Origin: Bacteroidales bacterium | GTDB lineage: Bacteria; Bacteroidota; Bacteroidia; Bacteroidales; WCHB1-69 | Direction: 5' to 3' | Length of the DNA stretch: 24,356 nt | Assembly: GCA_031272415.1 (NCBI GenBank) | Contig: JAISTU010000124.1 | Location: 1 to 24,356 of the forward strand | Shown here: one piece after another, positions 1 through 7,442 of the stretch | Position numbering within the stretch: the first letter of the stretch is position 1 | How the letters are laid out: each line of letters starts with the position of its first letter | Program-made: the position numbers and the translations under genes | The notes under the pieces: model-generated | What the model saw: only the letters and a program-made list of their open reading frames with translations | What the model was told of the DNA's origin: nothing | Databases searched by the model: none

Positions 1-173
1 CCATGTACTTCGCCGGTCTTATCGTTGACGCCAATAACAATGGCTCCGCCCTGAGAGTTGCTGAAAGCAACCATCTCAATGCCGAGTTTGTAGGCGTCGT
101 TGACTCGTTCCTTGAACTGGACGGTGGTCGTTTCGCCTTGTCTGATAATCTGTTTTATGTCGCTGATGGTCAT
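1..173 (-). CDS. AlbA_2 (Schlafen-type) domain protein, N-terminal fragment cut by window edge
   Basis: Reading the minus strand from the ATG at 173-171 gives 57 codons open to the window edge, beginning MTISDIKQIIRQGE. The fragment contains QFKERV and then AFSNSQGGAIVIGVND, the signature of the AlbA_2 domain (formerly AAA_4), found at the N-terminus of RecG-like putative transcriptional regulators and Schlafen-related proteins. In that family the FKE segment and the N-x-x-GG-x-I-x-IGV-D strand form the nucleic-acid-binding core. My hand count is 86 G+C of 173 (about 50%), clearly above the neighbouring genes, which suggests horizontal acquisition. The rest of the protein, often a winged-helix C-terminus, lies outside the window, so the exact subfamily is unknown. 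Whether it regulates transcription or belongs to a defence or mobile locus cannot be decided here. Confidence 0.8.
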   Translation of the reverse strand, partial: MTISDIKQIIRQGETTTVQFKERVNDAYKLGIEMVAFSNSQGGAIVIGVNDKTGEVH

Positions 174-415
174 TCCGTTACTTCATCTGTGAGATATGTG
201 AGTAAATTTTCCATTTTTGATTTTAGATTGTACTACTTTCTCGGAGGCGACTACTATTCAAAAAAAATGTTGATTTCGGATTTTAGATTACTGATTGACA
301 ATTGTTGGACGTTTGTTTGCTTCTAAAAGTCAAGCCGATACAATGTTTCGCCCGTTTCTTTTTCATCAATCAATTTCATTACCTCTTTTATAATCTAAAA
401 TCCAAAATCGTCAAT
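174..415. other. Intergenic spacer with AATCTAAAATC-type short repeats
   Basis: No gene is supported here. The spacer lies upstream of the AlbA_2 gene and downstream of gapA. Near its right end (392-423) are two copies of AATCTAAAATC with a related middle segment (CCAAAATCGTC), and similar ATTTTAGATT strings occur at about 221-230 and 280-289 in the opposite orientation. The gapA stop codon lies inside the last copy. No convincing intrinsic terminator hairpin is visible. Confidence 0.5.
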
Positions 416-1426
416 CTAAAATCTTATTATTTTTCCCATGTGTGCTATCAAATCTAAAATGCGATTAGAATAGCCCCATTCGTTGTCGTACCAAGCGACC
501 AATTTAACAAATGTTGGATTGAGCATAATCCCTGCATTGGCGTCAAAAGTAGAGGAATGAGGGTCATGTACAAAATCGGTAGAAACAACTGCATCTTCTG
601 TGTATGCCAAAATGCCTTTTAAAGTGGTTTGAGAGGCGGTTTTAAGAGCCTCTTTGATTTGCTCATAAGAGGTTTCTTTTTGCAAGCGGCAAGTCAAATC
701 CACAACAGATACATTGACCGTTGGCACTCTAAAAGACATACCTGTAAGGCGTCCTTTGAGTTCAGGGATAACTTTTGTAACCGCTTTGGCAGCACCTGTG
801 GAAGAGGGAATGATGTTTCCTATCGCTGCGCGTCCGCCACGCCAATCTTTTTTGGACGGTCCGTCAACCGTTTTTTGAGTGGCAGTTGCGGCATGAACGG
901 TGGTCATTAAGCCTTCTAAAAGTCCAAAATTTTCATGCACTACTTTTACCAATGGTGCAAGACAATTCGTTGTGCATGAGGCATTTGAAACAATTTCTTG
1001 CCCCTTATATTGCTCATGATTGACCCCCATTACAAACATCGGCGTATCATCTTTGGAAGGAGCGGACATAACCACTTTTTTTGCCCCCGCTTTGAGATGT
1101 GCTTGGGCTAATTCTTGTGTCAAAAACAATCCTGTACTTTCCACAATATATTCCGCCTCCACTTGGTCCCATTTTAAGTTTGATGGCTCTTTTTCGGCAG
1201 TAACTCTGATTTTTTTTCCATTGATTATCAGGTAATTATCTTTTACGGCAACTTCCGGCTCAAATATTCCATGTACAGAATCATATTTGAGCATATAAGC
1301 CATATATTCTGCATCTAACAGGTCGTTAATAGCCACAATTTCAACATCTTGTCTTAAATATGCGGCTCTAAAAACCAACCTACCTATGCGTCCAAATCCA
1401 TTGATACCTATTTTTATCGGTTTCAT
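416..1426 (-). CDS. gapA: Glyceraldehyde-3-phosphate dehydrogenase (type I, NAD-type)
   Basis: Cytosolic glycolytic enzyme converting glyceraldehyde 3-phosphate, NAD and phosphate to 1,3-bisphosphoglycerate. The 336 residues match the usual family length. The N-terminal Rossmann motif is GINGFGRIGR (7-16). The IND at 33-35 places an Asp at the usual NAD-selective position. The active site SNASCTTNC has catalytic Cys151, with His178 in TVHAATATQKTVDGP. The C-terminal catalytic domain ends with WYDNEWGYSNR as expected. It follows iorB after 23 bp on the same strand, so it is probably the last gene of an iorA-iorB-gapA transcript. The last codons and TAG stop overlap a short dispersed repeat (AATCTAAAATC), so the final residues IRF may be a repeat-derived tail. 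Identification is very secure; NAD rather than NADP use is inferred from the fingerprint residues. Confidence 0.97.
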   Translation of the reverse strand: MKPIKIGINGFGRIGRLVFRAAYLRQDVEIVAINDLLDAEYMAYMLKYDSVHGIFEPEVAVKDNYLIINGKKIRVTAEKEPSNLKWDQVEAEYIVESTGLFLTQELAQAHLKAGAKKVVMSAPSKDDTPMFVMGVNHEQYKGQEIVSNASCTTNCLAPLVKVVHENFGLLEGLMTTVHAATATQKTVDGPSKKDWRGGRAAIGNIIPSSTGAAKAVTKVIPELKGRLTGMSFRVPTVNVSVVDLTCRLQKETSYEQIKEALKTASQTTLKGILAYTEDAVVSTDFVHDPHSSTFDANAGIMLNPTFVKLVAWYDNEWGYSNRILDLIAHMGKIIRF

Positions 1427-1428
1427 AA

Positions 1429-1458
1429 TTTATTATTTTATTTATTATTTTATTTATT
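1429..1458. repeat. 12-bp tandem duplication between iorB and gapA
   Basis: TTTATTATTTTA occurs twice in perfect tandem (1429-1440, 1441-1452), followed by a partial third unit. The array overlaps the iorB stop codon (1450-1452) and fills the short iorB-gapA spacer. It looks like a replication-slippage expansion of an AT-rich spacer. Confidence 0.7.
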
Positions 1459-2034
1459 GATATTTATTGCAAATTCTCTGCCCAATTGCAGACATTTTAG
1501 GTTTAAATTGACAATATTTTCGCCTTTTTTACCAAAAATTTCAGCCACAGAGCGTTCTATTTCTGAAAAATCCATATTTAAAAACGGTGTTGCGGCGCCC
1601 AAAATAACCATATTTGCCGAGCGTGCAGAGCCTGCTTCTTTGGCAATTTTATCTGCATCAATAGCAATTTTTCTGGGCAATTTATCAATCGTTTGCATCA
1701 AAACATCCTCCTTTGGATAGTTAGGAATATTGATAAATGGTGTTGTATTGGTAACCACCCAGCCTGTGGGCGACAACATGGGTAAATAACGCAACGACTC
1801 CATTGGCTCTATGGAAATAACAAGGTCTGCTTTTCCATAAGGTATTAAGTCTGAATAAATTAGACTATCTGAAAGCCTTAAATTGGACTGCACGTCTCCA
1901 CCTCTTTGGCTCATTCCATGCACTTCTGCTTGTTTTAAATACAATCCTTGTCTAACGGCTGCATTGCCAATCACTGTGGCGATAGACAAAATGCCTTGAC
2001 CGCCTACTCCTGCTAATATTATGTCTGTTTTCAT
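1450..2034 (-). CDS. iorB: Indolepyruvate:ferredoxin oxidoreductase, beta subunit
   Basis: Small subunit of the thiamine-diphosphate 2-oxoacid oxidoreductase acting on aryl pyruvates from aromatic amino acid transamination, giving aryl-acetyl-CoA and reduced ferredoxin. The 194-residue length is normal. It opens with IILAGVGGQGILSIA, the GxGGQG motif of the pyruvate/ketoisovalerate oxidoreductase gamma-type domain, followed by the conserved EVHGMSQRGGDVQSNLR segment (about 38-54), typical of IorB. The gene starts 34 bp after the iorA stop on the same strand, so the two subunits are co-transcribed. The start ATG at 2034 is the only sensible one because the GGQG motif follows within 15 residues. 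The call is firm; substrate preference within the aryl pyruvates is inferred from the family. Confidence 0.93.
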   Translation of the reverse strand: MKTDIILAGVGGQGILSIATVIGNAAVRQGLYLKQAEVHGMSQRGGDVQSNLRLSDSLIYSDLIPYGKADLVISIEPMESLRYLPMLSPTGWVVTNTTPFINIPNYPKEDVLMQTIDKLPRKIAIDADKIAKEAGSARSANMVILGAATPFLNMDFSEIERSVAEIFGKKGENIVNLNLKCLQLGREFAININK

Positions 2035-2061
2035 TTTAATTTCTCAATTTTAATTTCTCAA
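2034..2061. repeat. 14-bp tandem duplication in the iorA-iorB spacer
   Basis: TTTTAATTTCTCAA is present twice in perfect tandem (2034-2047 and 2048-2061). On the minus strand it reads TTGAGAAATTAAAA, resembling the GAGAATT-type heptamer material found in other spacers of this window. The iorB start codon overlaps its first base. Confidence 0.75.
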
Positions 2062-2068
2062 TTTATTT

Positions 2069-3673
2069 TTAATCTTGTGCTTGTTTGGGGGCTTTCATTC
2101 GCCTTGCCATCGTTTGAATACATTCTCTGGTAGGAATAATGACTGAAACGCCGTTATATTCCAACTCTTGAGCAATAATTTGCGTGTTAACTGCATGTTG
2201 CGGTTTCAAAGGTTTTAGTATTCTAATGTGTTCTTTTTCAACACCTAAACCCAAACAAATATTTTCCAAACGTCCAAATGCGTGTGAATCTTGACCGCCT
2301 GTCATGCCGGTAGTTGAATTATCCAAAATCATTACCGTAATATTTGTTTTTTCAATAACACAATCCAATAAAGAAGTCATGCCGGAATGGGTAAAAGTAG
2401 AGTCTCCAATGACGGCTACTGTTGGTTTTAATCCTGCATCTGCTGCTCCTTTTGCCATCGTAATGGATGCACCCATATCAACGCAAGTATAAATCGCATT
2501 ATAAGGTGGCAATGCTCCCAAAGTATAGCAACCTATATCTGAAAAAACACGTCCTTGTCCATATTTTGCAATCGCCTCATTTAGAGCATTATAAGAATCT
2601 ATATGCGGACAACCGACACATAACGCAGGCGGACGCGCTGCGACAATATCAGGTATGCAAACGTCCATCATCGCATCCATGCCTAATGCTTTGGCAACCA
2701 AATTGGGATTTAATTCCCCCATCCGTGGCAAAACATTATCTAATCGCCCGTTAATTTTCAACGTATTATCCAATAAACCACGCAATTGCTCTTCTATTAA
2801 CGGATAGCCCTCCTCAATGACCAAAATACGACTGCATTCTTGCGTCAATTTACGAATTAACGAAATCGGCAGCGGATATTGAGATATTTTTAGCACAGGA
2901 TGAGGACATTTGCCGTCTTTGTAATTTTCCATTAAATAATTAAACCCTATGCCTGATGCAATGATTCCCAGCGATTTATCTTCACCGTCAAAATATTGAT
3001 TAAAAGGTGAATTTTCAGACGCGTTGATAATAGCGGGCTGTTTTTCCAACAATTGAGCATATTGTTTACGAGCAATGGCGGGCAAAAGTATAAATTGTTT
3101 AGGATTTTTTGGCAAATGGAGTTCATTTTGCTTCCTTGCCTCAAAAGTTTTAACCCCTGAACGGGAGTGTGCCAAACGTGTTGTTACTCTCATCAAAACA
3201 GGCACACCATATTTTTCCGAAAAATCAAAAGCGGCTCTTGTCATATCATAAGCCTCTTGCTGTGTAGCAGGCTCAAAAACAGGTGTAAAAGCAAACTTTC
3301 CAAAATATCTTGAATCTTGCTCATTTTGAGAAGAATGCATACTTGGATCATCGGCAGCCAATATAACCAGCCCTCCGTTAGCACCTGTAATTGCCACGTT
3401 CATAAATGAATCCGCCGCCACGTTCATCCCTACATGTTTCATGCAAACCAACGCCCGTTTGCCTGCATAAGACATACCAACGGCAGCCTCCATAGCCGTT
3501 TTTTCATTTGCAGACCATTGTCTGTGTACGTTTCCTTCTGCCGCCTGTGCAGAATGTTGTATATATTCAGTTATCTCTGTCGAAGGTGTCCCCGGATAGG
3601 CATATACACCTGATATACCCGCATCCAAAGCCCCTTGTGCAATGGCTTCATCGCCTAATAATAATTTTTGCAT
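2069..3673 (-). CDS. iorA: Indolepyruvate:ferredoxin oxidoreductase, alpha subunit (no ferredoxin domain)
   Basis: Large catalytic subunit of the arylpyruvate oxidoreductase. The N-terminal pyrimidine-type domain carries YPGTPSTEI (26-34). The ThDP-binding domain has LCVGCPHIDSYNAL (Cys352, Cys355), SDIGCYTLG (378-386) and the ThDP motif GDSTF (423-427) followed by DNSTTGMTGGQ (451-461). At 534 residues it ends shortly after IPTREC, just where archaeal IorA proteins continue into a ferredoxin domain with two CxxCxxCxxxCP clusters; that domain is absent here. Shorter IorA proteins of this kind are, to my knowledge, common in Bacteroidota. Electrons must therefore leave through the remaining core cysteines or an external ferredoxin. 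It is the first gene of the iorA-iorB-gapA set and is preceded by a strong promoter whose -7 box lies at 3722-3729. Confidence 0.93.
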   Translation of the reverse strand: MQKLLLGDEAIAQGALDAGISGVYAYPGTPSTEITEYIQHSAQAAEGNVHRQWSANEKTAMEAAVGMSYAGKRALVCMKHVGMNVAADSFMNVAITGANGGLVILAADDPSMHSSQNEQDSRYFGKFAFTPVFEPATQQEAYDMTRAAFDFSEKYGVPVLMRVTTRLAHSRSGVKTFEARKQNELHLPKNPKQFILLPAIARKQYAQLLEKQPAIINASENSPFNQYFDGEDKSLGIIASGIGFNYLMENYKDGKCPHPVLKISQYPLPISLIRKLTQECSRILVIEEGYPLIEEQLRGLLDNTLKINGRLDNVLPRMGELNPNLVAKALGMDAMMDVCIPDIVAARPPALCVGCPHIDSYNALNEAIAKYGQGRVFSDIGCYTLGALPPYNAIYTCVDMGASITMAKGAADAGLKPTVAVIGDSTFTHSGMTSLLDCVIEKTNITVMILDNSTTGMTGGQDSHAFGRLENICLGLGVEKEHIRILKPLKPQHAVNTQIIAQELEYNGVSVIIPTRECIQTMARRMKAPKQAQD

Positions 3674-3719
3674 ATATAAATTTGTATTTTTGAAAAGACT
3701 ATTTTTTTTAACAATCTTT

Positions 3720-3757
3720 TACAAAGATACACTTTTTTGTCAATTAAAAATTAAAAA
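3720..3757 (-). promoter_or_regulatory. Extended Bacteroidota promoter P1 driving iorA-iorB-gapA
   Basis: On the minus strand this reads TTTTTAATTTTTAATTGA, then CAAAAAA, then GTGTATCTTTGTA. TATCTTTG (3722-3729) fits the Bacteroidota -7 consensus TAnnTTTG. It lies about 50 bp upstream of the iorA ATG. The same roughly 38-bp string occurs at five other gene starts in the window. No canonical TTTG sits 19-21 bp upstream of the -7 box; the position is T-rich instead. Confidence 0.75.
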
Positions 3758-3820
3758 CCCTTGTTTTTAGAGTGTAGAGTTTTTTTAGAGTGTAGAGTGT
3801 AGATTTGAAAGTTATAAAAA

Positions 3821-4040
3821 AAACCTTATTTATTGAGGTTCCCTTAGTAGCAAGGATTTTTCTGTTAATTTCCCTTATTCCCTTATTAACAAAAAATAAG
3901 GGTAATGGGGGGGTATTTTTTGGCTACTAAGGGTGCTTTAATAAATAAGGGTTTATAATTTGTTAAATTCGTAAAATCTTGAAAATCACACAAATCATTC
4001 AAATCATTTAAAATCAAAGTTCAGACAAGGCAAAAAAAAA
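3821..4040. repeat. Element A, copy 1: nested hairpin repeat
   Basis: Three concentric inverted repeats: AAACCTTATTTATT (3821-3834) with AATAAATAAGGGTTT (3940-3954, one bulged G); CCCTTAGTAGC (3841-3851) with GCTACTAAGGG (3923-3933), perfect; CCCTTATT (880-887 of this thousand) with AATAAGGG (3895-3902) around a 7-nt loop. It is followed by a conserved non-palindromic tail containing TTGTTAAATTCGTAAAATC and an inverted R2 repeat ending in AGTTCAGACAAGG plus an A-run. A second, diverged copy in the same orientation lies at 21143-21354. Confidence 0.8.
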
Positions 4041-4075
4041 ACTACACTCTACACTCTACACTCTAAAAAAAAGGG

Positions 4076-4113
4076 TTTTTAATTTTTAATTGATAAAAAA
4101 GTGTATCTTTGTA
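4076..4113 (+). promoter_or_regulatory. Extended Bacteroidota promoter P2 driving the SIMPL-rfbB-SPOR-sprT gene set
   Basis: It reads TTTTTAATTTTTAATTGA, then TAAAAAA, then GTGTATCTTTGTA, with the -7 box TATCTTTG at 4104-4111, about 38 bp before the SIMPL start. It is the mirror image of P1, differing by one base over the shared 41 bp. Confidence 0.75.
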
Positions 4114-4149
4114 AATTGATAATTATTAAATGAACTTTAACTTTTTAAA

Positions 4150-4896
4150 ATGTTTGCAAACATGAAAGAAATAAAGACAATAATTGCAGTAGGGATTGCT
4201 GCTGTGGCGGTCATTGTAGCCGCATGTGTATTAGGGAGTGCATATCTTGGACGCGGAAAAAGTGAGCGTAAGATTGAAGTAGTAGGTATGGCACAAAAAG
4301 ATTTTGTGTCTGATTTGATTGTTTGGAATGGCTCATTTTCTAAACAAGATATGGATATGAAAACGGCGTTTCGGCAGTTAAAATCGGACGAAGAGATAGT
4401 GAGAAAATATTTGCTTTCGCAAGGTGTTGCCGAAAATGAAATGGTTTTCAGTTCGGTGAGTATTGACAAAGATTATGATTCTTATTATGAAAACAACCAT
4501 TATCGGCAAATATTTAAAGGTTATTTATTGCGACAAAATGTTACCATTACCTCCAACGATTTGGAAAAGATTGAAAAAGTATCGCGGGGCATTTCTTCGT
4601 TGATAGATAATGGGATTGAGTTTGAAAGTCGGTCGCCCAATTTCTTTTATACTAAATTGACGGATTTGAAACTTAAATTGATAGAAGAAGCCACACAGGA
4701 CGGACGCAGTCGGGCGGAAAAAATTGCTCAAAATGCGAACGCAAAACTGGGCAAATTGGTGTCTGCCGATTTGGGGGTATTTCAGATTACGGGGCAAAAT
4801 TCCAATGATGAATACCTTTGGGGCGGTGCATACAATACTTCTTCCAAAAATAAAACCGCAAATATCACAGTTAGACTAAAATTTGAACCCAAATGA
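4150..4896 (+). CDS. SIMPL domain (DUF541) membrane-anchored periplasmic protein
   Basis: A 248-residue protein with one N-terminal hydrophobic segment (about residues 8-31, IIAVGIAAVAVIVAACVLGS) that should anchor it in the inner membrane, with the rest outside the cytoplasm. The body begins RKIEVVGMAQKDFVSDLIVW and has the SIMPL/DUF541 pattern: a G-x-A-x-x-x-V-x-x-D strand, a helix with paired Lys/Glu (QLKSDEEIVRKYLLSQGV), a second beta-helix unit, and EATQDGRSRAEKIAQNANAKLGKL followed by a final strand set. The molecular function of this family is not established; members have been linked to oxidative stress and to outer-surface assemblies. The start could be the ATG at 4162 (MKEIKTII) instead of 4150. 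Its stop overlaps the rfbB start by 4 bp (ATGA), so the two are translationally coupled. Confidence 0.85.
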   Translation: MFANMKEIKTIIAVGIAAVAVIVAACVLGSAYLGRGKSERKIEVVGMAQKDFVSDLIVWNGSFSKQDMDMKTAFRQLKSDEEIVRKYLLSQGVAENEMVFSSVSIDKDYDSYYENNHYRQIFKGYLLRQNVTITSNDLEKIEKVSRGISSLIDNGIEFESRSPNFFYTKLTDLKLKLIEEATQDGRSRAEKIAQNANAKLGKLVSADLGVFQITGQNSNDEYLWGGAYNTSSKNKTANITVRLKFEPK

Positions 4897-5951
4897 AAAA
4901 GATTTTAATTACCGGAGGTGCAGGATTTATCGGCTCACATGTTGTGAAATTATTTGTTAATAAATATGTTGATTATCATGTTTTTAACTTAGATAAATTA
5001 ACTTATGCCGGTAATTTGGAAAATCTAAAAAGTATAGAAAATTCACCCAATTACACTTTTATAAAAGGGGATATAACTGATGGGTTGTTCATATCGCAAT
5101 TATTTGAAAATCAACAATTTGATGGCGTTATTCATTTGGCAGCAGAGTCGCATGTAGACCGCTCTATTGCCGATCCTATGGCATTTATTCACACCAACAT
5201 TGTCGGCACGGCAAATTTGCTCAATGCAGCATTAAAAATTTGGGAAGGTCATTTTGAGGGCAAATTGTTTTATCATATTTCCACCGATGAGGTATATGGC
5301 TCGTTGGGGGAAAATGATGCAGCATTTACGGAGCAGACGCCTTATTGTCCGCACAGCCCTTATTCGGCTTCCAAAGCGGCATCTGACCATTTGGTGAGAG
5401 CCTATTATGATACTTATGGCTTGCCAACTGTGATTTCCAATTGTTCCAATAATTATGGTCCATATCAATTTCCCGAAAAACTGCTTCCTCTGTGTATCAA
5501 TAATATTCTCAATAACAAACCCTTACCTGTTTATGGAAAGGGATTGAATGTGCGGGATTGGTTGTATGTTAAAGACCATGCGGATGCGATAGATTGTGTT
5601 TTTCATGCAGGAGAAAAAGGACAAACGTACAACATTGGAGGTAATAATGAGTGGAGAAATATTGATTTGATTGAAAAGTTAATAGAAATCACTGATAATC
5701 AATTAAATAGACCAAAAGGAACATCGCAAAAATTGATTACTTTTGTCAAAGACAGAGCCGGACATGATTTAAGATATGCCATCAATGCCAAAAAAATTCA
5801 TACTCAATTAGGTTGGTGTCCAAAAGTTGCTTTTGATGAGGGTTTTGCTTTGACGGTGAAATGGTATTTGGATAATTCCGATTGGTTAAAAAATGTAACA
5901 ACAGGAGAATATCAAAATTATTATAATAAAATGTATTTAGAAAGAAAATAA
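4893..5951 (+). CDS. rfbB: dTDP-glucose 4,6-dehydratase
   Basis: Converts dTDP-glucose to dTDP-4-keto-6-deoxyglucose, the second step toward dTDP-rhamnose and other deoxysugars of surface polysaccharides. It is an extended SDR enzyme of 352 residues (normal length) with the NAD motif GGAGFIGSH (8-16), HLAAESHVDRSI, the STDEVYG active-site segment carrying the Thr-Asp-Glu triad, YSASKAASDHL with the YxxxK pair, and NNYGPYQFPEKLLP. The start codon overlaps the upstream stop as ATGA. No rfbA, rfbC or rfbD is present in the window, so the rest of the pathway must be encoded elsewhere. Identification is secure. The coupling to a SIMPL gene and a SPOR-like gene points to an envelope-related transcript, but this is inference. 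Confidence 0.95.
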   Translation: MKKILITGGAGFIGSHVVKLFVNKYVDYHVFNLDKLTYAGNLENLKSIENSPNYTFIKGDITDGLFISQLFENQQFDGVIHLAAESHVDRSIADPMAFIHTNIVGTANLLNAALKIWEGHFEGKLFYHISTDEVYGSLGENDAAFTEQTPYCPHSPYSASKAASDHLVRAYYDTYGLPTVISNCSNNYGPYQFPEKLLPLCINNILNNKPLPVYGKGLNVRDWLYVKDHADAIDCVFHAGEKGQTYNIGGNNEWRNIDLIEKLIEITDNQLNRPKGTSQKLITFVKDRAGHDLRYAINAKKIHTQLGWCPKVAFDEGFALTVKWYLDNSDWLKNVTTGEYQNYYNKMYLERK

Positions 5952-5973
5952 AAGAAAATAAAAGATATATAAA

Positions 5974-7212
5974 ATGTATAGAAGTATAAAATATTTTTGT
6001 AGCGTAGTAGTTTTAAGTTTGTATTTTATGGCGTCATCTTTTGCGCAAGATGCGATGATGCTGGTAAGAGTGGAAGGTAAAAAAGTGTTTACAATTGTTA
6101 CTTTTACAGGTGTTCCGCCGGAAAGTAAAGCATTTTGGAAACAAGATATTTCGGGAGCAAAATTTATCAAAATTGAGCAACCTTATCATTATCCTTATTG
6201 GGATACTGCCCATAATGTATTGACAGTCAATATAGATAAGTACCCGGAGGAGTATAATTGCAATTTTATATTGGTTTGTGAATTGCCAAAAAATGTAACA
6301 GAGTATCTTACATGGGGAAAATCCGTGTTTTATTATGAGCCGATAGGAGAAGAGGGCAAATTTATCTATTTGCCTCCCAAAGAATTTACGATTGCAGACC
6401 TCAAAAAACAAAATAATTATTTGTTAGTGGAGGCAGATAAAGATGCCAATCCTAATGATTTTTTCCCTGATGAGTTGCCACAGCGACAAATTGTTTTGCC
6501 TGTTCAACAACAGCCTAAACAAACGGAAGTCGCTGTCGCCAAAGAGGAGAAACCTTTGAACAGCGAAACAATTAAACAAAGTCTTGAAACTGAACAAGTT
6601 AAGAAAATAGAACCCTCTAAAGTTATCAAAGAAGAACCCCAACCGATAAAAGTAGAAACAAAACCGATTGAGGTGCCAAAACCTGTAAAAATTGAACCTG
6701 TGAAAACAGAAACTGTAAAGGTTGAACCTGTAAAGGTTGAACCTGTGAAAACGGAACCCATTAAAACAGAGCCGATAAAGACAGAAACAGTAAAAATTGA
6801 GCCAATAAAAGCGGAGCCTGTCAAAGTGGAACCTGTCAAGGTGGAGCCTACCAAGGTGGAGCCTGCCAAAGTAACCAAAGCCGAACCTTTGACCGCACAG
6901 CCTTTGAAAGTGGCTCAAAAAGAATCCATTGTGAAAACAATTGCAGGTTTTGAGGTAACAGAAGAAGATTATCAGCCTGATCCGGACGGATACAAATATT
7001 ATGTTCAATTTTCTGCACAAGCAAAGCCCAGAGATATATCAAAATGGCGTAATGTACCGCTCAAATCGGGCGACAAAATGCAACAATTGCCCATTGACGG
7101 CTGGTATAAATGCATCATAGGACCTTTTAAAACCAAAGCAGAAGGCTTGGAAAGGCTACAATATTATCGCCCCTATTTTAATCATTTGTTTTTGGCAAAA
7201 TATAAGTTGTGA
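5974..7212 (+). CDS. Secreted SPOR-like protein with Lys-x-Glu-Pro repeat stalk
   Basis: 412 residues. A signal peptide (KYFCSVVVLSLYFMASSFAQ, cleavage expected near residues 23-25) is followed by a folded region (about 26-165) that I do not recognise. Next comes a long low-complexity linker (about 220-310) built of roughly 14 pentads of the type P-V-K-V-E / P-I-K-T-E, encoded by a degenerate 15-bp repeat at about 6680-6870. The C-terminus (338-412) begins YYVQFSAQ, and IIGPFKTKAEGLERLQ fits the second half of a SPOR repeat, which binds denuded peptidoglycan glycan strands. The alternating Pro/Lys/Glu linker resembles the periplasm-spanning segment of TonB. It starts 22 bp after rfbB and its stop overlaps the next gene. 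Exact role unknown; a cell-wall-binding envelope protein is the best reading. Confidence 0.7.
   Translation: MYRSIKYFCSVVVLSLYFMASSFAQDAMMLVRVEGKKVFTIVTFTGVPPESKAFWKQDISGAKFIKIEQPYHYPYWDTAHNVLTVNIDKYPEEYNCNFILVCELPKNVTEYLTWGKSVFYYEPIGEEGKFIYLPPKEFTIADLKKQNNYLLVEADKDANPNDFFPDELPQRQIVLPVQQQPKQTEVAVAKEEKPLNSETIKQSLETEQVKKIEPSKVIKEEPQPIKVETKPIEVPKPVKIEPVKTETVKVEPVKVEPVKTEPIKTEPIKTETVKIEPIKAEPVKVEPVKVEPTKVEPAKVTKAEPLTAQPLKVAQKESIVKTIAGFEVTEEDYQPDPDGYKYYVQFSAQAKPRDISKWRNVPLKSGDKMQQLPIDGWYKCIIGPFKTKAEGLERLQYYRPYFNHLFLAKYKL
6680..6870 (+). repeat. Degenerate 15-bp coding tandem repeat (K-x-E-P-x pentads)
   Basis: In-frame repeats of the type cct-gta-aag-gtt-gaa encode successive P-V/I-K-x-E units within the SPOR-like gene. 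Codons for the same residue vary between units (cct/ccc/ccg, gaa/gag), so the array is not freshly amplified and the amino acid pattern appears maintained by selection. It also creates long opposite-strand open frames that should not be taken for genes. Confidence 0.8.
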
Positions 7213-7442
7213 GCAAAAAAATAAGGGTGAGAGTGAATGTTTTCTCTCAAAGAGGGCGACAAACTTTAAAAAAAGTGCTTTTGTTGTTGTTGTGTTTGTG
7301 TTTTGTTGTATCTTGTGCATCCAAAAAACATTTACCGCAACCAAGGAAAAAAAGAAAATGTAATTGTCCGCATTTTACAATGTTAAATAACGGATTATCA
7401 ACAGATTATGCCTTCACAGAAAATACAAGCAAAGGATTCTAA
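7209..7442 (+). CDS. Small lipoprotein with Cys-rich tail
   Basis: A 77-residue product with a basic N-region, hydrophobic stretch VLLLLLCLCFVV and lipobox FVVSC at about residues 32-36, then CASKKHLPQPRKKRKCNCPHF. The start is a GTG at 7209 that overlaps the previous stop (GTGA); no in-frame ATG exists before the lipobox, and the n-region before the hydrophobic core is rather long at about 22 residues. The mature peptide is only about 42 residues, strongly basic near its start, with a CNC pair that could bind metal or form a disulfide. I do not recognise a named family. The last 35 bp overlap the sprT-like gene, so C-terminal residues may be little constrained. Confidence 0.6.
   Translation: MSKKIRVRVNVFSQRGRQTLKKVLLLLLCLCFVVSCASKKHLPQPRKKRKCNCPHFTMLNNGLSTDYAFTENTSKGF

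Larger units (their letters stand above)
3720..4113. repeat. Imperfect inverted repeat forming a divergent promoter region (41-bp arms)
   Basis: The left arm 3720-3760 and right arm 4073-4113 are reverse complements over 41 bp with one mismatch by eye. Each arm contains an outward-facing extended promoter (P1 to iorA, P2 to the SIMPL operon). Inside the arms are inverted heptamer arrays: TAGAGTG-type units at about 3768-3803 and CACTCTA-type units at about 4042-4064. The centre holds the nested hairpin element A. No target-site duplication is apparent outside the arms. Together with the flanks this explains the whole 476-bp gene-free stretch between iorA and the SIMPL gene. Confidence 0.75.

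Noticed and set aside
4040..4066. Possible CRISPR-like array of heptamers
   Set aside because: Units are 7 bp, directly contiguous and without spacers, and no cas gene is present.
6424..7020. Long minus-strand open frames opposite the SPOR-like gene
   Set aside because: They mirror the K-x-E-P coding repeat (runs of Gly/Ser/Thr or Phe/Arg/Tyr) and have no recognisable domain.
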